Shown here in pieces: positions 7,671 through 16,116 of a stretch of DNA of 64,000 nt. How positions within the stretch are numbered: position 1 is the first letter of the stretch; each line of letters opens with the position of its first letter. The translations under genes were made by a program, and so were the position numbers. The notes under the pieces are model-generated. The model did not search any database and was not told the DNA's origin. It saw only the letters and a list, made by a program, of their open reading frames with translations. This DNA is from an uncultured Eisenbergiella sp. (GTDB taxonomy: Bacteria; Bacillota; Clostridia; Lachnospirales; Lachnospiraceae): positions 1-64,000 of the forward strand of contig CAJUEL010000016.1 of NCBI GenBank assembly GCA_910585455.1, written 5' to 3'.

Positions 7671-10516
7671 TCGAACGATTCCCGTTTTCCCAGCCGGATG
7701 TCCTCCATCAGGCGGTGCATTTCTCTGGGCAGATAGTCGAACAGATAGTTCTTTTCCTCGCTGTGCTTCTGCCGCCACACCTCCTCAATCTGCCCTCTTG
7801 TCCGCTCCAGCTCCTCCAATAGCTCCCGGGCGGAAAGCCTTCTCGCGCCCTGTCCGTATATGATCACCTGCTCCAGGGCATCCGAGGTTGCCACCGTCAC
7901 CTGGTATTTGGGGCCCAGCCTGTGGGCAGTCTTTTCGATATACTGATCCGCCGTTTCCGCCTCTTTGGTGAATACCACATCGATATTGTGGTACTTCTGC
8001 ACGCTGCCCTGTCCGCCTTCCACCCGATAGGCGTCAAAGACCAGAATCACCACACATTGATGAAATCCCTGATAGTTGGAAAGCAGGTCCATCAGCCGGT
8101 TGCGGGCGCTCTCGATGTTGACCTGCGCCAGCTCCCGCAGATCCTCCCAGGCAAAAATGATATTGTAGCCGTCCACCAGAAGATATTCCTCTCCGCTCTT
8201 TTCCCCTTTCCGGCTTCCGGCGGTACGCTGTCCTGCCGCCGTATCGTTTCGCCCGTCGTCCTGCCTGGCAGACCAGCTTCTGGTCACGGCCGGATTGACG
8301 GCACGCCTTTTTTTATAGCCGGTTCTCTCCTTTCTATTCGCTGAAAAGGTGCGGGCAAAAATTTCTTCCAGCTCTTCATTGGTAACCCCTTCCGGCAGGG
8401 CGGCGGTCCGGCGCGCTTTTCTACTTTCTTCTACCTCCTGCGCCGCCCGCGCAAGCGCTTCCTCCTCCGTCAGCTTCGGCGCAAGGCAGCTCTCCAGATG
8501 CATATAGCGTTCCACCTCATACCAGGGTACCAGAAATCCCGCCCCATGGGCACAAAACACCGAGCCCGGAGGATTGGCGATATCCGCCTCCGGATCATAA
8601 GCACATGCCAAAATCACCTCTTCTGCGTTATGGCATGGCGCATAGCCCTGCAGGGTACAATGCAGCTTTCCCCTGCCCCTCGTATATGCGGTCACTTCTT
8701 TTGCGTAACCGCCCATGGACGCCACCGGGGCGCTCCCTGTCAGCGTGTAAAATTCTCCGTCCATCTGCGGCGGCTGGCAGACGCCGTTCATTTTCTGCAC
8801 ATCCGTCATCGCCCTGCCCACATTTTCGGCAGGGATTGTCAGGCGAAAGGAATAAACCGGCTCTAAAAGCACGCTTTGGGCTTTCATCAATCCGTTGCGC
8901 AGCGCCCGGTAGGTTGCCTCCCTGAAATCGCCCCCTTCCGTGTGCTTTAAGTGCGCGCGCCCCGTCACGAGGGTGACTCTCATATCCGTGATCTCCGCCC
9001 CCGTAAGCACGCCCGGATGCCTTTTTTCTTCCAGATGGGTCATCACCAGGCGCTGCCAGTTTTTATCCAGGATATCCTCGCTGCAGGCGCTGCAAAATTC
9101 CAGCCCCGTCCCCCTCTTAGCCGGCTCCAGAATCAGATGAACCTCGGCGTAGTGGCGCAGCGGTTCAAAATGCCCCACGCCCTCTGCGACAGAGGCGATC
9201 GTTTCCTTATATACAATGCTTCCGGCTCCGAATTCCACCGGAATGCCAAACCGTTCCTGGATCAGATTTTCCAGGATTTCAATCTGTACCTCTCCCATCA
9301 CCTGAGCATGAATCTGCCGCGTCTCTTCCTGCCAGCACACGGAAAGCTCCGGTTCCTCCTCCTCCAGCTGCTTCATCCTCCGATACATGCCATGAACGTC
9401 ACAGCCCTCCGGCAGGATGAGCTGATAAGTCAAAACCGGCTCCAACAGAGGCGGCAGGCTCCCGGACTCTGCCCCGAACCCCTGCCCGGCAAAGGTTTGG
9501 GTCAACCCGGTCACCGCGCAGACCATACCCGCGCAGGCCTCCTGCACAGGCCGAAAGGAAGCGCCGGAATAGATGCGGAGCTGATCCGCCTTTTCCTCCC
9601 AGATTTCCTCTGCTCCCATGCCCGGCGCACGGTTCGTCAACAGCGCCTTCGCCTTCAGACTTCCCCCTGTGATTTTCATGTGGGTCAGCCTGCTTCCCTG
9701 CCCGTCTCTTGTGATCTTAAATACCCGGGCTCCAAATGCCTCCGGATACAACGTAGGCATCATATATGCTTCCAGTCCGTCCAGAAGCTCCTTCACGCCG
9801 AATCCTTTGAGGGCAGAGCCAAAAAAACAGGGAAACACCTTTCTGTCTGCGACCAGCCTCTGCATATCCGGTATCGCAATCGCTTTCCCTTCCAGATACC
9901 GTTCCATCAGCCTTTCGTCGCATACCGCCAGATTTTCCCAGAATTCCTCCGACACCATGCCTGCATCTTCGGGCGCTTTTTGCAAAAGTCTCCCTTCCCT
10001 GTCATAGCTTCCGTGCAGAGGAGAAAAGTCCAGACACAGCATGTCCAGCCCGCTTTGCAGCTCCTTTATCAGCGCTTCCCTGTCCGCCCCGTCCTGATCC
10101 ATTTTATTGATAAACAAAAAAACCGGAATCTCATACCGCGCAAGCAGCCTCCAGAGCGTTTCCACGTGCCCCTGCACGCCGTCCGCGCCGCCGATCACCA
10201 GCACCGCATAATCCAACACCTGCAGCGTCCGCTCCATTTCCGCAGAAAAGTCCACATGCCCCGGAGTATCCAGCAGTGTGATCCGATAATCCCCCAGCTC
10301 AAAAAGCGCCTGCTTGGAAAAAATCGTGATTCCTCTGTCCTTCTCCATCGCGTCCGTATCCAGAAACGCATCCCCATGATCCACCCTGCCTTGCCTGCGG
10401 ATAACCCCTGTCTCATATAAAATACGCTCCGCCAGCGTCGTTTTTCCCGCATCCACATGGGCGAGAACGCCCACGGTAATATATTGCTTTGGTTTATTTG
10501 GGAATCTCCCATCCAT
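7667..10516 (-). CDS. TetM/EF-G-like ribosomal GTPase fused to a Rae1/YacP (NYN) nuclease domain
   Basis: A 949-residue fusion. Residues 1-690 or so form a ribosomal-protection GTPase: G1 AHVDAGKTT, G2 region DRGITIFS, G3 DTPGHVDF, G4 NKMD, then EF-G-like domains II-V. After a low-complexity linker rich in R, K and T, the last 175 residues match YacP/Rae1: LLVDGYNIIFAW, VILVFDAYRV, VVFTKEAETADQYIEK and VATSDALEQVIIYGQGARRL, keeping the acidic residues of the PIN-like active site. Rae1 in Bacillus cleaves mRNA in the ribosomal A site, where TetM-like GTPases also bind, so the fusion probably acts on stalled or drug-bound ribosomes. The ATG at 10514-10516 follows GAGGGAG. Tetracycline resistance itself is not shown. 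Confidence 0.85.
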   Translation of the reverse strand: MDGRFPNKPKQYITVGVLAHVDAGKTTLAERILYETGVIRRQGRVDHGDAFLDTDAMEKDRGITIFSKQALFELGDYRITLLDTPGHVDFSAEMERTLQVLDYAVLVIGGADGVQGHVETLWRLLARYEIPVFLFINKMDQDGADREALIKELQSGLDMLCLDFSPLHGSYDREGRLLQKAPEDAGMVSEEFWENLAVCDERLMERYLEGKAIAIPDMQRLVADRKVFPCFFGSALKGFGVKELLDGLEAYMMPTLYPEAFGARVFKITRDGQGSRLTHMKITGGSLKAKALLTNRAPGMGAEEIWEEKADQLRIYSGASFRPVQEACAGMVCAVTGLTQTFAGQGFGAESGSLPPLLEPVLTYQLILPEGCDVHGMYRRMKQLEEEEPELSVCWQEETRQIHAQVMGEVQIEILENLIQERFGIPVEFGAGSIVYKETIASVAEGVGHFEPLRHYAEVHLILEPAKRGTGLEFCSACSEDILDKNWQRLVMTHLEEKRHPGVLTGAEITDMRVTLVTGRAHLKHTEGGDFREATYRALRNGLMKAQSVLLEPVYSFRLTIPAENVGRAMTDVQKMNGVCQPPQMDGEFYTLTGSAPVASMGGYAKEVTAYTRGRGKLHCTLQGYAPCHNAEEVILACAYDPEADIANPPGSVFCAHGAGFLVPWYEVERYMHLESCLAPKLTEEEALARAAQEVEESRKARRTAALPEGVTNEELEEIFARTFSANRKERTGYKKRRAVNPAVTRSWSARQDDGRNDTAAGQRTAGSRKGEKSGEEYLLVDGYNIIFAWEDLRELAQVNIESARNRLMDLLSNYQGFHQCVVILVFDAYRVEGGQGSVQKYHNIDVVFTKEAETADQYIEKTAHRLGPKYQVTVATSDALEQVIIYGQGARRLSARELLEELERTRGQIEEVWRQKHSEEKNYLFDYLPREMHRLMEDIRLGKRESFD

Positions 10517-10637
10517 AAACTCCCTCTTTTCATCTTTTCTAGAAAGTACCATATTCAGCTTATCATGTATCCCAAAAAATGACAAGCAAAAGCCATTCTT
10601 CTCCTGCTCTATGTCTTACTTATCATGATGTGAGGAA

Positions 10638-10986
10638 ATGTCATCTCGTTTGGCGGCAGGCACGGGGAGCCGTGCGGAGAACCGGCGGCATACGCCGGAA
10701 AGAAACCGCTGGCAGAAGGAAACCTGCTGTTTCCGGTCGCTTTATCCGGAGCGGAGAAATTCCCGAAATGACCGGATATTCCTGGGACAGGGCGCAAAAC
10801 TGTCTGAACGCAGTGAGTTTTTTTGCGCCCTGTCCCGTTTAGGAATAGCCGGGCATTTTGTGGAATTTCCCGCTCCGGATATCGCGACCGGAAACAGCAG
10901 GTTTCCTTCTGCCAGCGATTCCTTTCCGGCGTATGCCGCCGATTCTCCGCACGGCTCCCTGTGCCTGCTGCCAAACGGGAGAACAT
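10638..10986. repeat. Giant imperfect palindrome 1 (349 bp)
   Basis: Two arms of about 165-170 bp face each other at roughly 85% identity or better, so the same peptide can be read from both strands. The innermost stem pairs 10784-10799 (GGGACAGGGCGCAAAA) with 10821-10836 exactly; the loop at 10800-10820 contains GTCTGAACGCAGTGAG. It ends 17 bp from the stop codon of the AraC gene. The stretch 10517-11003 has no gene and nothing else was recognised in it. No transposase or terminal target duplication is evident. Confidence 0.85.
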
Positions 10987-11003
10987 TGCGGGCGGGACCG
11001 CAG

Positions 11004-11942
11004 TTACTGTTCGCTCCTGCGCCTGGTCCGGTAAGCCGAGGGCTTCATCTGCATCATTTTCAAAAATTCCCTGTTAAAATAGCTGATATTATTAAAACCG
11101 CACAACAGGCAGATCTCACTGATCTTCTTATCCGTCTCCGTCAGATAAACGCAGCTTTGCAAAAGCCGGTATCTTTTCAGATAGGTAAACGGCGTATATC
11201 CGGTCACCTGCCGAAAGGAGCGGCAGAACTGCCCCTCGCTCAAATGCGCCGTCCGCGCCAGCGTTTCCAGCGAGATTTCCTCCTGAAAATGTCCATGGAT
11301 AAAATCCAGCGTTTCCTGCATCCGCAGCTCTACCCTGCCGTCCAAACGCCTGCCGGATATCTGCCGGATATGATTGGTATACACATTCTGCCAGATCACC
11401 TGCAAAAGGCCCCTGATCAAAAGCTCCGTTTCCCGGTTCTCCTTTTCCTCTGCAAAAATCCGTTCCATATCCGCCAGCACCTCCCTCTGCCATCGGATTT
11501 CTTTCGTCAGATGCAGGGAAAACCCTGCCGGATTTTGCAAAATGGGCAGCACATACTTCTGATAGGACACAGGCTCTGACGGCGATGCGATCAGATCCGC
11601 CGAAAATACCAGCGCCCGATGCACACCCACCTTAGCTTTGCCGGATATGCCTTCTCCATGATTTCCGTCCAAATCCTGCGCCGTCCTTCCTGCCTCCTGC
11701 ACGCCCCACGCATGATGTAAAAGCTTCGGCGGAATCAGCATGGCTTCTCCCGCATGTAACAGGCAGCATGTATCCTCAATCGCAAATTCCAGCGTACCGC
11801 TCTCCAGATAAAACAACTCGATTTCCGGATGCCAGTGCAGATACAGCGCCTCCTCTTCCCCTGCATAAAACAGGCTTTTATGCACCGAATAGGGCACCGC
11901 CCGCGTCACATGCGAAATTCCCTCCAGATACCGTCTCTCCAT
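11004..11942 (-). CDS. AraC-family transcriptional regulator with cupin sensor
   Basis: A 312-residue regulator. The N-terminal cupin-like sensor (LHWHPEIELFYLESGTLEF, GEAMLIPPKLLHHAW) is typical of sugar-responsive members. The C-terminal 100 residues hold two helix-turn-helix motifs (EISLETLARTAHLSEGQFCR and KISEICLLCGFNNISYFNRE). The ATG at 11940-11942 follows GGGAGG. It is divergent from the GH31 glycosidase and probably controls it in response to the glycoside or its product. Confidence 0.85.
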   Translation of the reverse strand: MERRYLEGISHVTRAVPYSVHKSLFYAGEEEALYLHWHPEIELFYLESGTLEFAIEDTCCLLHAGEAMLIPPKLLHHAWGVQEAGRTAQDLDGNHGEGISGKAKVGVHRALVFSADLIASPSEPVSYQKYVLPILQNPAGFSLHLTKEIRWQREVLADMERIFAEEKENRETELLIRGLLQVIWQNVYTNHIRQISGRRLDGRVELRMQETLDFIHGHFQEEISLETLARTAHLSEGQFCRSFRQVTGYTPFTYLKRYRLLQSCVYLTETDKKISEICLLCGFNNISYFNREFLKMMQMKPSAYRTRRRSEQ

Positions 11943-12011
11943 CAAACACCTCCCGGTTGATTCCTGCAGGCAGCGAATCAGACTGCTGCCGGGCCAAACT
12001 CCCATAATACA

Positions 12012-12040
12012 ACTATATATGAAATTTTCACAATGATCAA
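12012..12040 (-). promoter_or_regulatory. Promoter of the AraC regulator
   Basis: On the minus strand TTGATC (12040-12035) and TATAGT (12017-12012) are 17 bp apart, about 70 bp before the regulator's start codon. No equally good promoter is seen for the divergent glycosidase, which fits activation by the AraC protein. Confidence 0.55.
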
Positions 12041-12203
12041 GATAGTATTACTTTTCGGCAATATTATGATAGAAAAAAAGTGATTTTTGCGATATTCTAC
12101 AGATATAGACAGGATAGGAACGTTATCGGGGGCAGGCGTCCCTTTCCGGAAAAAACATCCCCGAAATGATACTGGCAAAAGCCAAAAGCGAAAGGAGAGA
12201 GGT

Positions 12204-14210
12204 ATGGATTTTTTTGAGATCAGGAACGACAGCCTGATTTTCAGGCAGGATGGGGAGACCGTCATGGTCACGCCCTGGGGCGACAACAGCCTGCGGGTGC
12301 GCTCCACCATTTTAAGCGACATTGATGAGAGCAGCATTGCGCTTCTTACACAGCCTGCAGTGGATGCCAAAATTACCATCGACGAACAAAATCCCCGCAG
12401 CGCATCCGTCGAAAACGGCAAAATCCGCGCGGAGCTTTACGCGCAGGAATGGGGGAACGCCCTGCGCATCACCTTCAAAAACCAAAACGGAAAAATACTG
12501 CTGCAGGAGATTCCCAACGGAGGCGCCCTGACCCTGAAGGCGCGCCACTTCAAGGCTCTTCCCGGCGGCAGCTTCCGCTTAAAAGCGAGCTTTTCTTCCA
12601 ACCCGGAGGAAAAAATCTACGGCATGGGACAATACCAGCAGGAAATCATGAATCTCAAGGGCTGCAACCTGGAGCTGGCGCACCGCAACTCTCAGGCCAG
12701 CATTCCTTTTTATGTATCCAGCCTGGGATACGGCTTTTTGTGGCATAACGCGGCGATCGGCGAGGTTCACTTCGGAAGCAACACCACAGAGTGGATCGCA
12801 GAATCCACAAAGCAGCTGGACTACTGGATCACTGCCGGCGACACGCCCGCGCAGATCGAGGAGGCCTACGCAAACGCCACCGGTAAAGCGCCCATGATGC
12901 CGGAATTCGGCCTGGGCTTCTGGCAATGCAAGCTGCGCTACTACAATCAGGAGCAGGTGATTTCCGTCGCCCGGGAATACAAAAAGAGAAATATTCCGCT
13001 GGACGTATTCGTCATCGACTATTATCACTGGTTCCGCTGCGGCGACTGGCGCTTTGACAGCGAATATTTCCCCGATCCTGCCGCCATGATCAAGGAGCTG
13101 CACGATATGGGCATCGAAACGATGGTCTCTATCTGGCCCCAGGTGGACTGGCGCAGTGAAAACTATGAGGAAATGAAGCAGCAGGGACTTTTGGTGAAAA
13201 GCAATTCCGGCGTTGACGTGCAGATGCTTTTCCACGGCAACAACGTTTTCATGGACGCCACCAATCCCCGCACCCGGGAATACGTCTGGGACAAGTGCAA
13301 AAAAAATTACGCCGATTTAGGGATCAATCTCTTCTGGCTGGATGAGGCGGAGCCGGAATTTACAGGCTACGACTTCGATACCTACCGCTATCACGCAGGA
13401 CCGGTGGCGGAAATCGGCAATATTTACCCCAGAGAGTACGCCCGTCTTTTCTATGAGGGACAAAAGGCAAACGGTCAGGAAAACATCGTCAATCTGATCC
13501 GCTGTGCCTGGGCCGGAAGCCAGCGGTACGGCGCTCTGGTCTGGTCCGGGGACATTATGTCAACCTATGAGGACTTCCGCAAGCAGATCTGCGCCGGCAT
13601 CCACATGGGCTTAAGCGGTATTCCCTGGTGGACCACGGACATCGGCGGCTTCCACGGCGGTGTGACGGAAAGTGAGGACTTCCGCGAGCTTTTGGTTCGC
13701 TGGTTCCAGTTTGGCACCTTCTGTCCCGTCATGCGCATCCACGGCTGCCGCCAGCCCGGCGAAACGATCATCAACAAAGCCGGAGAGGTGCGGGAATGGA
13801 CCGGAGCCGACAATGAAATCTGGAGCTTCGGCGATGACAACTACCCTACGCTGGTCAAGTTCATCCGGGTCCGCGAAATGATGCGCGACTATACGAGGGA
13901 ATTGATGCGGCAGGCCCACGAAAAGGGCGATCCCGTCATCCGCGCCCTGTTTTACGAATTCCCCGAAGATCCTGCCTGCTGGGATGTGACGGATGCCTAC
14001 CTGTTCGGTCCCGACATCTTAGTCGCTCCCGTCTGCCATGAAAAGGCGAGAAGCCGCCAGGTATATCTTCCCGCCGGCGCTGCCTGGGTACATGCCGGAA
14101 ACGGACAGACCTATCAGGGCGGACAAAGCTATGAGATCGAAGCGCCGCTCGAAACGCTTCCCATCTTTTTGCGGGAAGGCAGACAGGCATATCTGATCGG
14201 ACAGATTTAA
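12204..14210 (+). CDS. Glycoside hydrolase family 31 (alpha-glucosidase/alpha-xylosidase type)
   Basis: Hydrolyses terminal alpha-linked sugars. The 668-residue protein lacks a signal peptide, so it acts in the cytoplasm on imported glycosides. Family features: GEVHFGSN region, the barrel strand PLDVFVIDYYHW, the nucleophile motif LFWLDEAEPEF (Asp near 380) and the acid/base region LVWSGDIMSTYEDF (Asp near 449), then WWTTDIGGFHGG. The C-terminal beta domain ends with a DILVAPVCHEKA segment. The ATG at 12204 has AGGAGAG at the right distance. An upstream extension reading through 12087 has no homology support. Confidence 0.9.
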   Translation: MDFFEIRNDSLIFRQDGETVMVTPWGDNSLRVRSTILSDIDESSIALLTQPAVDAKITIDEQNPRSASVENGKIRAELYAQEWGNALRITFKNQNGKILLQEIPNGGALTLKARHFKALPGGSFRLKASFSSNPEEKIYGMGQYQQEIMNLKGCNLELAHRNSQASIPFYVSSLGYGFLWHNAAIGEVHFGSNTTEWIAESTKQLDYWITAGDTPAQIEEAYANATGKAPMMPEFGLGFWQCKLRYYNQEQVISVAREYKKRNIPLDVFVIDYYHWFRCGDWRFDSEYFPDPAAMIKELHDMGIETMVSIWPQVDWRSENYEEMKQQGLLVKSNSGVDVQMLFHGNNVFMDATNPRTREYVWDKCKKNYADLGINLFWLDEAEPEFTGYDFDTYRYHAGPVAEIGNIYPREYARLFYEGQKANGQENIVNLIRCAWAGSQRYGALVWSGDIMSTYEDFRKQICAGIHMGLSGIPWWTTDIGGFHGGVTESEDFRELLVRWFQFGTFCPVMRIHGCRQPGETIINKAGEVREWTGADNEIWSFGDDNYPTLVKFIRVREMMRDYTRELMRQAHEKGDPVIRALFYEFPEDPACWDVTDAYLFGPDILVAPVCHEKARSRQVYLPAGAAWVHAGNGQTYQGGQSYEIEAPLETLPIFLREGRQAYLIGQI

Positions 14211-14229
14211 AAAAATAGCGCGAAAAAAG

Positions 14230-14256
14230 GCAGGGCTCACAAAGCCCTGCTTTTTT
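14230..14256. terminator. Bidirectional terminator between GH31 and the aldolase gene
   Basis: GCAGGGCT (14230-14237) pairs perfectly with AGCCCTGC (14243-14250) and is flanked by six A on the left and six T on the right, so it serves both converging genes. Confidence 0.9.
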
Positions 14257-15236
14257 CATAAAACATTGTCCATCAATTCCTGGTAAAACATGGAATAATC
14301 CGTCCGTTTTTCCTTGATAAACTGAATCGCCGCCGAAGGGTGGCTGTTTAAAATACCTGTCAAAAGATAGGGAATGTCATACCCCCACACCACTCCCTCT
14401 TCCCGCAGCTTACACATGTGCTGCTCCACAAAGTTCATAATCGCCAGCTTGTTGTACTTGGGATTTTTCAAAAAGCACAGCAGCGACTCCATGTAACAGT
14501 TGCCCGCACCGCGCCCCATGCCGCTCACGGTCGCATCCAGATAGCTGACGCCCCGGGACAGCGCCTCAATCGTATTGGCAAAGGCCAGCTGCTGATTGTT
14601 GTGGGCATGAATGCCGATTTTCTTATTGTATTTCGCCGCCACATTCAGATATTTATCGCAAAGGCGCTCCATCTGCTCCGGATAAAAGCTGCCGAAGCTG
14701 TCCACCACGTAAATCACATCCACGCTGCTCTGCCCCAGCATATCCAGCGCGATCTCCAGATCACTGTCATTGACCTTGGATACCGCCATGATGTTTGCGG
14801 TCGTCTCATAGCCCTTTTTCTTCGCATCCTCCAGCATTTCGATACAGGCGGGAATCGTGTTGATGTAAGTCGCTACCCGCACCATATCCACCACGCTGTC
14901 CTTGCGGTTTAAAATATCCTTTTTAAAATCCGTTCTTCCCACATCCGCCATCACGGAAATTTTCAGATCCGTCTTGTTGTCGCCCACAATGCTGCGGATA
15001 TCCTTCTCATCGGTGAATTTCCACTTTCCGAATTTTTTCGTGTCAAAAATTTCCTTCGAGGCCTTATAGCCAAACTCCATATAGTCCACGCCCGCCTTGA
15101 TGTTTGCAAGATACAAAGCCTTGACAAACTCATCCGTAAACGAAAAATTATTCACCAGTCCGCCGTCCCGCATCGTGCAGTCCACCACCCGGACATCCTG
15201 ACGGACGGACACCAACGATCCCTGCCTGTTGCTCAT
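14256..15236 (-). CDS. HMGL-like aldolase catalytic domain protein
   Basis: A 326-residue TIM-barrel enzyme of the HMG-CoA lyase/isopropylmalate synthase group. The opening VVDCTMRDGGLVNNFSF gives the metal/substrate R-D pair, and GIHAHNNQQLAFAN supplies the metal-binding HxH. The sequence resembles the aldolase part of 4-hydroxy-2-oxovalerate aldolase, but no aldehyde dehydrogenase partner is present and the C-terminal region is short, so the substrate is unknown. The ATG at 15234-15236 follows AGGAGG. It appears to be a single-gene unit. Confidence 0.75.
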   Translation of the reverse strand: MSNRQGSLVSVRQDVRVVDCTMRDGGLVNNFSFTDEFVKALYLANIKAGVDYMEFGYKASKEIFDTKKFGKWKFTDEKDIRSIVGDNKTDLKISVMADVGRTDFKKDILNRKDSVVDMVRVATYINTIPACIEMLEDAKKKGYETTANIMAVSKVNDSDLEIALDMLGQSSVDVIYVVDSFGSFYPEQMERLCDKYLNVAAKYNKKIGIHAHNNQQLAFANTIEALSRGVSYLDATVSGMGRGAGNCYMESLLCFLKNPKYNKLAIMNFVEQHMCKLREEGVVWGYDIPYLLTGILNSHPSAAIQFIKEKRTDYSMFYQELMDNVL

Positions 15237-15402
15237 GTTTTCTTTCCTCCTGCATTTTCGCACTTTAAACCGTTAAACAACTTATAACAGCATATCGGAT
15301 TTTTTTGCGCTTGTCAAGGGACAATCTCAGAAGTCTGCTACAAACCGTCCCCGCCGCTGATGCAGACTGTTTTTGGGGCCGCCATGTCCGAAACGGCAAA
15401 GG

Positions 15403-15415
15403 GTGATTTTATCAC
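15403..15415 (+). promoter_or_regulatory. Candidate Crp/Fnr-family operator upstream of the thioredoxin operon
   Basis: The 13-bp palindrome GTGATTTTATCAC lies 60 bp before the thioredoxin start. Its halves resemble Crp (TGTGA..TCACA) and Fnr (TTGAT..ATCAA) sites. A Crp/Fnr gene closes the same cluster at 17998, which makes this its most plausible target. Confidence 0.5.
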
Positions 15416-15475
15416 AGAAGCCAACTCTTTTTTTGGGTAAACTATGTAAAACAAAGGAAAGAGGAGGACAAAACC

Positions 15476-15781
15476 ATGTCAGCTATCACGATTCATAAAG
15501 GAAACTTTCAGGAAGAGGTCATTCATTCCGACAAGCCTGTCCTGTTGGACTTTTGGGCGCCCTGGTGCGGTCCGTGCCGTATGGTGGCTCCGGTTATGGA
15601 AGAAATCGCGGAAGAACGTCCCGATATCAAGGTCGGCAAAATCAATGTGGACGAACAACCGGAGCTTGCCGGGCAGTTCGGCATCATGAGCATTCCGACT
15701 CTGGTGGTGATAAAAGAGGGTAAAATTGCCCATCAGGCTGTGGGGGCCCGTTCAAAAAGCCAGATACTCGCAATGCTGTAA
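15476..15781 (+). CDS. trxA: Thioredoxin
   Basis: A 101-residue cytoplasmic dithiol-disulfide oxidoreductase with the canonical active site WCGPC (Cys31, Cys34), the buried Asp in LLDFWAPW and the cis-proline region MSIPTLVV. The length is standard. A strong AGAGGAGG precedes the ATG. It opens a three-gene operon with a rhodanese and a CoA-disulfide reductase and probably supplies electrons to persulfide or disulfide intermediates. There is no thioredoxin reductase nearby. Confidence 0.93.
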   Translation: MSAITIHKGNFQEEVIHSDKPVLLDFWAPWCGPCRMVAPVMEEIAEERPDIKVGKINVDEQPELAGQFGIMSIPTLVVIKEGKIAHQAVGARSKSQILAML

Positions 15782-15792
15782 GGAGGTACACA

Positions 15793-16116
15793 ATGGGATT
15801 ATTCGATTTTCTGCATAGCCCTGACATCAATAAAGGCATAAAGGAATACAGCCAAACCAGCGGCGCAATCCTGCTGGATGTTCGAACCCCTCAGGAATAT
15901 CAGACAGGTCATATTCCCGGCAGCCAAAACATCCCCCTGCAGGAGATCAGACGGGTGAACGCTGCAATCCCTGACAAGAGCACGCCGCTCTTCGTACACT
16001 GTCAGAGCGGAGCCAGGAGCCGGCAGGCCGTAGGGGAATTGCAGCGTATGGGATATCTTCGTGTAAAAAATATCGGCGGAATTTCCGCTTATACCGGAAA
16101 GGTGGAATCAAAATGA
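15793..16116 (+). CDS. Single-domain rhodanese sulfurtransferase
   Basis: A 107-residue rhodanese that moves sulfane sulfur through a cysteine persulfide. The active loop is HCQSGARS with Cys70; ILLDVRTPQEYQTGHIPGS and GGISAYTG are the usual flanking motifs. It starts 11 bp after thioredoxin behind AGGAGG and overlaps the next gene by 4 bp (ATGA), so the three genes are translated together. Confidence 0.92.
   Translation: MGLFDFLHSPDINKGIKEYSQTSGAILLDVRTPQEYQTGHIPGSQNIPLQEIRRVNAAIPDKSTPLFVHCQSGARSRQAVGELQRMGYLRVKNIGGISAYTGKVESK

Noticed and set aside
7667..10516. Tetracycline-resistance gene
   Set aside because: The GTPase part is TetM-like, but the fusion, the chromosomal setting and the divergence of the C-terminal domains do not establish resistance.
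10638..10986. Insertion sequence
   Set aside because: No transposase, no short terminal repeats distinct from the arms and no visible target duplication.
10638..11579. Open frames across palindrome 1 on both strands
   Set aside because: The same peptide can be read from both strands only because of the inverted repeat; there is no ribosome site and no protein-like composition.
12087..12203. N-terminal extension of the GH31 gene
   Set aside because: The added residues are basic and unlike the family; a good ribosome site stands before the ATG at 12204.
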